Notes under the pieces: generated by a model
What the model saw: only the letters and a program-made list of their open reading frames with translations
Told to the model about the DNA's origin: nothing
Databases searched by the model: none
Shown here: positions 1-6,134 of the stretch, piece after piece
Numbering within the stretch: the first letter of the stretch is position 1
Layout of the letters: every line of letters begins with the position of its first letter
DNA from: Burkholderiaceae bacterium
GTDB lineage: Bacteria; Pseudomonadota; Gammaproteobacteria; Burkholderiales; Burkholderiaceae
Assembly (NCBI GenBank): GCA_025057735.1
Contig: JANWUU010000143.1
Location: forward strand, 1-10,548
Direction of reading: 5' to 3'
DNA length: 10,548 nt
Position numbers and translations under genes: made by a program

Positions 1-4
1 CGCG

Positions 5-631
5 ATGGCCCAGCTCTTCACCGTCCACCCCGAAAACCCGCAGGTGCGGCTGCTCAGGCAGGCCGCGCGCCTGATCGACGCCGGGGCGGTGGCGGCCATT
101 CCGACCGACTCGTGCTACGCGCTGGTCTGCCACCTGGACGACAAGGCCGCTGCCGACCGCCTGCGGCGTATCCGCGGCGTCGACGAACGGCACCATCTGA
201 CCCTGCTGTGCCGCGATCTGGCCGACATCGCCACCTACGCCAAGGTGGACAACGTGCGCTACCGCCTGCTGAAGCAGGCTACGCCCGGCCCATACACCTT
301 CATCCTCGAGGCCACGCGCGAGGTGCCGCGGCGCCTGTCGCACCCGTCGCGCAAGACCATCGGCATCCGCGTGCCGGCGCATCCGGTGGCGCACGCGCTG
401 CTCGCCGTGCTCGGCCAGCCGCTTGCCTCCACCACGCTGCTGCTGCCCGGCGAGCCGCTGCCGCTGACGGACGCGCAGGAAATCCGCACGCGACTGCAGC
501 ACGCGATCGACCTGGTGATCGACGGGGGCGCGACAGGGGTGGAGCCGACCACCGTGATCGACATCAGCGGCAACGAGGCGCGCGTGCTGCGCCAGGGGCG
601 CGGGTCCCTCGCGGCCATCGGCCTGACCTGA
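5..631 (+). CDS. yciO: YciO-type YrdC/Sua5-domain protein
   Basis: This 208-residue protein is a single YrdC/Sua5 domain and matches the Escherichia coli YciO subfamily almost end to end (that protein is about 206 residues). Visible landmarks are the N-terminal FTVHPENPQ segment, PTDS(C)YAL at 33-40, the RIRG/LTLLCRDL region at about 55-72, TPGPYTFILE, KTIGIRVP and the late PTTVIDIS strand. The family binds ATP and double-stranded RNA. The relatives TsaC/Sua5 make threonylcarbamoyl-AMP for t6A in tRNA, whereas YciO itself is a weak or unclear t6A enzyme, so the exact role here is open. The ATG lies 4 bases into the window, so no ribosome binding site can be judged; the start is supported by alignment to the YciO N-terminus. 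The protease gene follows after 23 bp on the same strand, suggesting co-transcription. Confidence 0.92.
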   Translation: MAQLFTVHPENPQVRLLRQAARLIDAGAVAAIPTDSCYALVCHLDDKAAADRLRRIRGVDERHHLTLLCRDLADIATYAKVDNVRYRLLKQATPGPYTFILEATREVPRRLSHPSRKTIGIRVPAHPVAHALLAVLGQPLASTTLLLPGEPLPLTDAQEIRTRLQHAIDLVIDGGATGVEPTTVIDISGNEARVLRQGRGSLAAIGLT

Positions 632-640
632 TCCGGTTGC

Positions 641-646
641 TAGACT
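641..646 (+). promoter_or_regulatory. Possible -10 box (TAGACT) before the protease gene
   Basis: TAGACT lies in the short yciO/protease gap, ending 8 bases before the ATG at 655. It matches 4 of 6 bases of the sigma-70 -10 consensus. No convincing -35 element was seen inside the yciO 3' end. If used, the transcript would be nearly leaderless, which fits the absence of a Shine-Dalgarno sequence. This is a weak call. Confidence 0.3.
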
Positions 647-654
647 GCGCGCGC

Positions 655-1302
655 ATGGAAGACCTGATCCAGACCCTCGCGGTCTATGCGCTGCCGGTGT
701 TGTTTGCGATTACGCTGCACGAGGCCGCCCATGGCTATGTGGCGCGCCTCTTCGGCGATCCTACGGCCTACCTCGCTGGCCGCATTTCGCTGAACCCGTT
801 GCGCCACATCGATCCGATCGGCACAGTGGCGGTGCCGATCGCCATTTTGGCGGTAGCGAAGCTGACTGGCGGAACAGGCTTCTTATTCGGTTGGGCCAAG
901 CCGGTGCCGGTGGCCTTCGGCAACCTGCGCCACCCGAAGCGCGACATGGTCTGGGTGGCCGCCGCCGGACCCGGGGCGAACCTGGCGATGGCCGTCGGCT
1001 GGGCGATCTTCCTGAACGTGCAGGTGATGCTCGGGTTCCACGAGGCTTTCTTTCTGGAGATGGCCAAGGCCGGCATCTTCGTCAACATCGGGCTGATGGC
1101 GCTGAACCTGCTGCCGCTGCCGCCGTTAGACGGCGGCCGCATCGCAGTGGGCCTGCTGCCGGAGCGGCTAGCCCATCCGCTTGCGCGGCTAGAGCCGTAC
1201 GGGATGTTCATCGTCATCCTGCTGCTCGCCACCAATACGCTGACCTTCTTTTTGGTGCCGTTTTACCGCTTTGGCATGGCGGTGGTCGATCTTTTCGTCT
1301 GA
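655..1302 (+). CDS. Minimal site-2 protease (M50 family) membrane metalloprotease
   Basis: This 215-residue polytopic membrane protein carries the zinc-binding HEAAH motif (H22, E23, H26) at the end of the first hydrophobic segment. The second site-2 protease motif, NLLPLPPLDGGR at 151-162, supplies the third metal ligand, D159. Other hydrophobic stretches lie at about 53-70, 98-125, 139-158 and 183-213. There is no PDZ or CBS domain, so it belongs to the short bacterial M50/Rip1-like group that cleaves within membranes; its substrate cannot be told from sequence. I start it at ATG 655: the frame is open further upstream, but that part only shadows yciO, and homologues begin just before the first membrane helix. 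No clear Shine-Dalgarno sequence is visible. trpS starts 6 bp after its stop. It uses a few codons rare in its GC-rich neighbours (TTA, CTA). Confidence 0.93.
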   Translation: MEDLIQTLAVYALPVLFAITLHEAAHGYVARLFGDPTAYLAGRISLNPLRHIDPIGTVAVPIAILAVAKLTGGTGFLFGWAKPVPVAFGNLRHPKRDMVWVAAAGPGANLAMAVGWAIFLNVQVMLGFHEAFFLEMAKAGIFVNIGLMALNLLPLPPLDGGRIAVGLLPERLAHPLARLEPYGMFIVILLLATNTLTFFLVPFYRFGMAVVDLFV

Positions 1303-1308
1303 TCCTTC

Positions 1309-2514
1309 ATGAGCGAACGCGAACGCGTGTTGTCGGGCATGCGGCCCACCGGGGCGCTGCACATCGGGCACTACCACGGTGCGCTAAAAAACTGGGTGCG
1401 CCTGCAGGATACGCACGAGTGCTTCTACTTCGTCGCCGATTGGCATGCGCTCACTACGCACTACGAGTCGGTCGAAGTGCTTTCCGACAGCGTCTGGCAG
1501 ATGCTGATCGACTGGCTGGCGGCCGGCATCGATCCGCAGCGGGCGACGATCTTCCTGCAGTCGCGCGTACCGCAGCATGCGGAGCTGTTCCTGCTGCTCG
1601 GCATGGTGACGCCGCTGGCGTGGCTGGAGCGCGTGCCGACCTACAAGGATACGATTGAAAAACTGAAGGACCGCGATCTGTCCACCTACGGCTTCCTCGG
1701 CTACCCGCTGATGCAGGCAGCCGACATTCTCATCTACCGTGCCACGCAGGTGCCGGTGGGCGAGGACCAGGTGCCGCATATCGAGATGACGCGCGAGATC
1801 GCGCGCCGCTTCAACCACCTGTTCGGCGCCGAACCGGACTTCGAGGAAAAGGCGCAGGCGGCGCTGCGCAAGCTCAGCGCCGCGCAGGCCGGCCGCTTCC
1901 TGCAGGCGCGGCAGCGCTACCAGCGTGACGGCGACCGCGAGGCGCTGGCCGCGGGACGGGGCGTGATCGTCCAGGCGAGCGGCCTGGCGAGCGCAGAACG
2001 CCAGCGGCTGGCCGGCTATCTCGAAGGCACCGGCCGCATCGTTCTGGTGGAGCCTGCGGCGGCGTTGACGGAGACTCCGAAGCTGCCGGGTACCGACGGG
2101 CAGAAGATGTCGAAGAGCTACGGCAACGCCATTTTGATGCGCGAGGCCCCGAAAGCGCTGACCGAGAAGATCCGCCGCATGGCGACCGACCCGGCGCGCG
2201 TGCGCCGCTCCGACCCCGGCGATCCGCACCGCTGCCCGGTCTGGCAGTTGCATCGCGTCTACTCGACCGAGGCCACGCGGCAGTGGGTCGAGAGCGGCTG
2301 TCGCTCGGCCGGCATCGGCTGCTTGGACTGCAAACAGCCGCTGATCGAGGCGCTGCTCGCCGAACAGGCGGTGTGGCACGACCGCGCACGGCCGTATCTC
2401 GAGCAGCCGCAGCGCCTGCGCGAGATCGTGGAGGACGGCTGCGCGCGCGCGCGACGCGTGGCGGAGGAAACGATGGTCGAGGTGCGCGCGGCGATGGGGT
2501 TGCAGTACGCGTAG
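1309..2514 (+). CDS. trpS: Tryptophan--tRNA ligase (TrpRS), long form with a four-Cys motif
   Basis: This class I aminoacyl-tRNA synthetase activates tryptophan with ATP and charges tRNA-Trp in the cytoplasm. The HIGH signature is at residues 18-21 (HIGHYHG) and KMSKS at 266-270. GFLGYPLMQAADILIY at about 128-143 and the GEDQ motif at 151-154 are typical TrpRS catalytic-domain blocks. At 401 residues it exceeds the roughly 330-residue compact TrpRS because an Arg/Ala-rich insertion of about 70 residues (about 178-248) sits before KMSKS; I recall the same form in Burkholderia-type enzymes. The C-terminal anticodon-binding half holds C309, C331, C338 and C341, spaced like the [4Fe-4S] cluster motif described for Thermotoga TrpRS. 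The ATG at 1309 follows the protease stop by 6 bp and the N-terminus aligns with homologues. No good Shine-Dalgarno sequence is seen, so expression probably depends on read-through or translational coupling from upstream. Confidence 0.98.
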   Translation: MSERERVLSGMRPTGALHIGHYHGALKNWVRLQDTHECFYFVADWHALTTHYESVEVLSDSVWQMLIDWLAAGIDPQRATIFLQSRVPQHAELFLLLGMVTPLAWLERVPTYKDTIEKLKDRDLSTYGFLGYPLMQAADILIYRATQVPVGEDQVPHIEMTREIARRFNHLFGAEPDFEEKAQAALRKLSAAQAGRFLQARQRYQRDGDREALAAGRGVIVQASGLASAERQRLAGYLEGTGRIVLVEPAAALTETPKLPGTDGQKMSKSYGNAILMREAPKALTEKIRRMATDPARVRRSDPGDPHRCPVWQLHRVYSTEATRQWVESGCRSAGIGCLDCKQPLIEALLAEQAVWHDRARPYLEQPQRLREIVEDGCARARRVAEETMVEVRAAMGLQYA

Positions 2515-2534
2515 CGGGCGCGCCGGCCTCGCCG

Positions 2535-3137
2535 ATGGCATCCGACCGGCTGCTGGCCGATCCCCACGCGGCGGGGGCGGACCCTTCGCCCTGGATCGTG
2601 CGCTTCGCGCATCTGGTGCCGGCCGGTGCGCAGGTGCTCGACGTCGCCTGCGGCGGCGGACGCCATACGCGTTTCTTCGCCGCGCGCGGCTGCGCAGTTG
2701 ATGCGGTCGACCGCGACGCCACGGCGGCGGCGGCGCTGTCCGGCGAGCCGCTCGTGCGGTTCCTGGCAGCCGACCTCGAAAACGGCCCCTGGCCGTACGC
2801 GGGGCAGCGTTTCGATGCCGTCATCGTGACCAACTACCTGCACCGACCGCTGTTCCCGCATCTGCGGCAGGCGCTGGCCGACGGCGGCGTGCTGCTGTAT
2901 GAGACCTTCGCCGCTGGCCAGGAGGCGTTCGGGCGGCCGTCGAATCCGGCCTTTCTGCTGCAGCCAGGCGAGCTGCTGCAGGCGTTCGGCGCGCACCTGC
3001 ACGTGCTCGCCTACGAAGACGGCCTGATCGCTGCGCCGCGGCCGGCACGTGTGCAGCGGCTGTGTGCGCTGCGACTGGGCGCGCGCCGACCCGCAGCGCT
3101 GGCGCTTTCGCCCGAAGCGCTGCGCCTCGGCGGTTAG
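2535..3137 (+). CDS. Class I SAM-dependent methyltransferase, substrate unknown
   Basis: This 200-residue protein has a Rossmann-type methyltransferase core. Motif I VLDVACGGGRH is at 34-44, an acidic second-strand end (AVDRD) at about 57-61, AADLEN at 78-83 where the adenine-binding acidic residue sits, and the motif IV strand FDAVIVTNYLHR at 93-104. ADGGVLLYETF at 115-125 is the following strand. The size and motifs resemble small TehB/UbiE-like enzymes, but nothing identifies the acceptor. The ATG at 2535 is chosen because the frame upstream only overlaps trpS, and the residues after this ATG begin the expected N-terminal helix. It follows the trpS stop by 20 bp and precedes dapA by 33 bp on the same strand. 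I recall a methyltransferase between trpS and dapA in other betaproteobacteria, so the placement looks conserved, though the functional link is unknown. Confidence 0.88.
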   Translation: MASDRLLADPHAAGADPSPWIVRFAHLVPAGAQVLDVACGGGRHTRFFAARGCAVDAVDRDATAAAALSGEPLVRFLAADLENGPWPYAGQRFDAVIVTNYLHRPLFPHLRQALADGGVLLYETFAAGQEAFGRPSNPAFLLQPGELLQAFGAHLHVLAYEDGLIAAPRPARVQRLCALRLGARRPAALALSPEALRLGG

Positions 3138-3140
3138 AAT
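3135..3140 (+). promoter_or_regulatory. dapA: Possible -10 box (TAGAAT) for dapA
   Basis: TAGAAT overlaps the stop codon of the methyltransferase gene and lies 30 bases before the dapA ATG. It matches 5 of 6 bases of the sigma-70 -10 consensus. The GC-rich sequence 16-18 bases upstream has no recognisable -35 hexamer. It would give dapA and bamC a promoter of their own in addition to read-through. This is a tentative call based on hexamer match and position. Confidence 0.38.
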
Positions 3141-3170
3141 GCCAGCCACGCCTTACCGCGCCATGCACCG

Positions 3171-4064
<894 letters not shown>

Positions 4065-4077
4065 ACGGGTACGGGCC

Positions 4078-5199
4078 ATGCGAGTCACACGCGGCAGCCG
4101 CGCGCTGTGCAGTCTTGCCCCGCTGGCGGCCGCCCTGCTGGCGGCCGGTTGCGGCTCGCTCGCGATCACCGACAAAATCGACTACGGATCGGTTGCGCCG
4201 CAGCGTCCGCTGGAGGTTCCGCCCGATCTCACGCCGTTGCCACGCGACGACCGGTTCCAGGTGCCCACCGCCGCCTCGGTGCAGAAATCGCCGGCGGCCG
4301 CGGCCCGCGGCGATGCGGTCGCTCCGCCCGTGGCGGTGGCCCGCATCGAGCGCGACGGCTCGCAGCGCTGGCTCGCGGTGGACGTGCCGCCCGAGCAGGC
4401 CTTCGAGCAGGTCAAGGCGCTGTTCCAGAGCGTGGGGCTGGCCATCGAACGCGAAGACCCGCAACTGGGCATCGTCGAAACCGTCTGGGCGGAGAACCGC
4501 GCGCGGCTGCCGCAGGATTTCATCCGCCGCACGATCGGGCGCCTGCTGGACAGCGTGTACTCGACCAACGAACTGGACAAGTACCGCGCGCGCATCGAGC
4601 GCACGCCGAAGGGAACCTCGGAGGTCTACATCAGCCACCGCGGCATGGTCGAGGTGTACACCTCCGATGCCCGCGAGCGCACGATCTGGCAGCCGCGGCC
4701 GAGCGAGCCGGAACTGGAGGCGGAGATGCTGGCGCGGCTGCGGCTGCGCTTCCTGCCGGGTGCGTCGGTCGGGCAGGCGGGCGCGACCCCGGTCGCGGTG
4801 ACGGCGGCAGCGCCCGCGCAGCCGCCGCCGATCGCGCGGCTGGTGAAGGATGCCGAAGGCGCGCGGGTAATCGTTGACGAGCCGTTCGACCGTGCGTGGC
4901 GGCGTGTCGGCTTGGCGCTGGACCGCGGCGGCTTCACGGTCGAGGACCGCGACCGCGCCCGGGGCATCTTTTTCGTGCGTTACATCGATCCGGAGTACGA
5001 GGCGCGCGAGCGTGGCAAGCAGGGTCTGCTTTCACGCCTGTTCGGGCGCGACGCCAAGGTCGAGCCGCAGCAGTTCCGCGTCGCCCTCACCGCGCGCGAC
5101 GGCGCAACGGAAGTGCGGGTGCTGGACCGCGACGGCAAGCCGGAGACAGGCGCTACGGGCAGCAAGATCCTCGGCCAGGTCACCGAGCAACTGCGCTGA
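4078..5199 (+). CDS. bamC: Outer membrane protein assembly factor BamC (NlpB), lipoprotein
   Basis: BamC is a lipoprotein of the BAM complex, which inserts beta-barrel proteins into the outer membrane. The 373-residue product starts with a basic n-region (MRVTRGSR), a hydrophobic core and a lipobox ending at C25 (AAGC), followed by G26 rather than Asp, consistent with outer-membrane sorting. A Pro-rich unstructured stretch follows (about 30-90), as in E. coli BamC where it wraps BamD. Two helix-grip-like domains come next, at about 92-228 (WLAVDVPPEQAFEQVKALF) and about 255-373 (VIVDEPFDRAWRRVGLAL). They are joined by an Ala/Pro linker (about 235-250) and share the pattern of a strand, then a helix, then GL..ERED/GGFTVEDRD. 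The ATG comes 13 bp after the dapA stop with only a weak ACGGG nearby. It is the last gene of the plus-strand block before a terminator. It is somewhat longer than the E. coli protein (about 344). Confidence 0.95.
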   Translation: MRVTRGSRALCSLAPLAAALLAAGCGSLAITDKIDYGSVAPQRPLEVPPDLTPLPRDDRFQVPTAASVQKSPAAAARGDAVAPPVAVARIERDGSQRWLAVDVPPEQAFEQVKALFQSVGLAIEREDPQLGIVETVWAENRARLPQDFIRRTIGRLLDSVYSTNELDKYRARIERTPKGTSEVYISHRGMVEVYTSDARERTIWQPRPSEPELEAEMLARLRLRFLPGASVGQAGATPVAVTAAAPAQPPPIARLVKDAEGARVIVDEPFDRAWRRVGLALDRGGFTVEDRDRARGIFFVRYIDPEYEARERGKQGLLSRLFGRDAKVEPQQFRVALTARDGATEVRVLDRDGKPETGATGSKILGQVTEQLR

Positions 5200-5252
5200 C
5201 GCGGCGCTTGCCGGCGCCCCATCCGGCGGCCGGCTACGGCGCAGCAGAAAAC

Positions 5253-5279
5253 AAAAGGGCCGGCTCGACCGGCCCTTTT
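5253..5279. terminator. Bidirectional intrinsic terminator between bamC and the small lipoprotein gene
   Basis: An 11-bp perfect inverted repeat (AAAAGGGCCGG paired with CCGGCCCTTTT) encloses a 5-base loop. Read on the minus strand the hairpin is followed by TTTTGTTTTC, a good U-tract, so it should end the lipoprotein transcript efficiently. On the plus strand the tract is TTTTCATT, weaker but adequate for bamC. Its position between two convergent genes supports use in both directions. Confidence 0.9.
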
Positions 5280-5299
5280 CATTCGGCCCGGCGAGCGCG

Positions 5300-5539
5300 T
5301 TACTTCTTGGCCTCTTCCTTCTTCGCGTCGGCCGGCGCGGCCTCCGCCTTCTTCTCCTCGGCCGGCGCGGCAGCGCCCTCGGCCTTCTTCTCTTCCGCAG
5401 GCGCGGGTGCGGCGGCAGGCGCCGGCGTGGCAGCCGGTGCCGGGGCGGGTGCCGGAGCCGGTGCCTTGGTTTCGGGTTGCTTGCCGCACGCGACCAGCGC
5501 GGCGGCTGTGAGCGAAGCGATCAGCAGCGATTTTTTCAT
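5300..5539 (-). CDS. Small low-complexity lipoprotein (Pro/Ala then Lys/Glu/Ala rich)
   Basis: This 79-residue product starts MKKSLLIASLTAAAL and has a textbook lipobox L15-V16-A17-C18, with G19 after the cysteine, which favours the outer membrane. The mature part has no globular signature: residues 26-48 are (P/A)-rich like a flexible periplasmic linker, and residues 47-79 carry two PAEEKKAE copies and a degenerate third (PADAKKEE), ending in KK. I start it at 5539 because AAGGA lies 6 bases upstream and the signal peptide begins there; an in-frame ATG at 5581 would add 14 residues ahead of the signal peptide and lies inside a hairpin. A strong terminator follows. I do not recognise a named family. 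Similar Ala/Pro/Lys-rich small lipoproteins occur in betaproteobacteria, but their function is unknown to me. The coding call rests on the signal peptide, the Shine-Dalgarno sequence and the terminator, since composition-biased frames can arise by chance in such DNA. Confidence 0.78.
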   Translation of the reverse strand: MKKSLLIASLTAAALVACGKQPETKAPAPAPAPAPAATPAPAAAPAPAEEKKAEGAAAPAEEKKAEAAPADAKKEEAKK

Positions 5540-5544
5540 TCGAG

Positions 5545-5551
5545 TTCCTTC
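5545..5551 (-). promoter_or_regulatory. Ribosome binding site of the small lipoprotein gene
   Basis: GAAGGAA on the minus strand lies 6 bases before the ATG at 5539. It is the clearest Shine-Dalgarno sequence in the window, and it decides the start in favour of MKKSLL rather than the upstream in-frame ATG. Confidence 0.75.
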
Positions 5552-5570
5552 GGGCTGTTCCAGAAAATCA

Positions 5571-5591
5571 AGACGGCGCACAGCGCCGTCT
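5571..5591 (-). other. Perfect hairpin in the leader of the small lipoprotein gene
   Basis: AGACGGCGC and GCGCCGTCT form a 9-bp perfect stem around a 3-base loop. Read on the minus strand it is followed by TTGATTTTCT, so it resembles a weak intrinsic terminator for the gene ending at 5631. It lies between a -10-like box (5603-5608) and the ribosome binding site, so it could also be a 5' stem-loop of the lipoprotein mRNA that protects it from decay. Sequence alone does not decide between these. Confidence 0.6.
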
Positions 5592-5602
5592 CTTGGTCCG
5601 CG

Positions 5603-5608
5603 ATTTTA
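5603..5608 (-). promoter_or_regulatory. Candidate -10 box (TAAAAT) for the small lipoprotein gene
   Basis: TAAAAT on the minus strand (5 of 6 matches to TATAAT) sits in an unusually AT-rich patch just downstream of the stop at 5631. TTGTGA (5632-5637) resembles a -35 box, but the spacer of 22 bases is too long, and no better hexamer is found at 16-18 bases. A start about 7 bases downstream (near 5596) would put the 9-bp hairpin at the very 5' end of the mRNA. Confidence 0.4.
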
Positions 5609-5630
5609 CCTGTTGCGCTGCGAAAAACGG

Positions 5631-6134
5631 TCACAACCCGAGTGGCGTCACGGGAAGATTGTGGGCCGCGGCTTCCCAGCGCCGATCGAACGACGCCACC
5701 AGCGGCTGCGCGTGCGGCTCGTGGTTCAGCCACATCTCGCCCGCGCCGGCCGTGCCGCCGAGCACCAGCGCATGCCGCCCGTCGGCCAGCAGCAGCGTAT
5801 CGTCGCCGACCGCATCCTCGCCGTCGGCGCGGCGTGCGAGCAGCGCGTGCGAGTACTGGCGTTGCAGCAGCTTCAGCCGCGCCGCTTCGGCATCGAACCA
5901 GCGCGTCTCGTCGAGCAGCAGTTGCACGCGGGCGCGCCGGTGCCCGTGCAGGAAGTGCCGCAGGGCGTCGACCACGACCGTGCGCGAGAGCGCGAACGCC
6001 GACAGGTCGCGGTGCGCGCAGCACAGGCGGAAGCGGGCGCGCGCGATCAGGGCCAATACGGCCGGCACGATTTCGCTGCGCGCGCTCAGCACGTACCGCT
6101 GCGGGCGCGAATCAGCGGTGGCGATCTCGATCAT
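5631..6134 (-). CDS. Conserved protein of unknown function (DUF7931-like), coupled to roxA
   Basis: This 167-residue soluble protein has no signal peptide or membrane segment. Visible blocks are a hydrophobic strand FRLCCAHRDL (35-44), a helix with basic residues (51-67), strand VQLLLDETRW (70-79), DTLLLADGRHALVL (112-125) and a final WLNHEP..AQPLVASFDRRW (135-153). The pattern of strands plus a terminal F-x-x-x-W helix resembles half of a phospholipase D-like fold, but no HKD motif is present. I believe it belongs to the group labelled DUF7931, sometimes found fused to a GNAT acetyltransferase in betaproteobacteria; that name is from memory. I start it at ATG 6134, which overlaps the roxA stop as ATGA and has AGGGAG 7 bases upstream; a longer frame to 6182 lies wholly inside roxA. 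The overlap indicates translational coupling with roxA. No reaction can be assigned. Confidence 0.85.
   Translation of the reverse strand: MIEIATADSRPQRYVLSARSEIVPAVLALIARARFRLCCAHRDLSAFALSRTVVVDALRHFLHGHRRARVQLLLDETRWFDAEAARLKLLQRQYSHALLARRADGEDAVGDDTLLLADGRHALVLGGTAGAGEMWLNHEPHAQPLVASFDRRWEAAAHNLPVTPLGL

Noticed and set aside
112..654. N-terminal extension of the site-2 protease frame
   Set aside because: The extra 181 residues lie over yciO in another frame and show no protease-related features; ATG 655 begins at the expected first helix.
5211..5235. GCCGGC-type inverted repeats after bamC, considered as a REP element or second terminator
   Set aside because: Short GC palindromes are common in DNA of this composition and there is no U-tract; the real terminator lies just downstream.
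5540..5581. In-frame ATG giving a 93-residue form of the small lipoprotein
   Set aside because: It would put 14 residues before the signal peptide, lies in a hairpin and has no Shine-Dalgarno sequence, whereas the ATG at 5539 has a good one.
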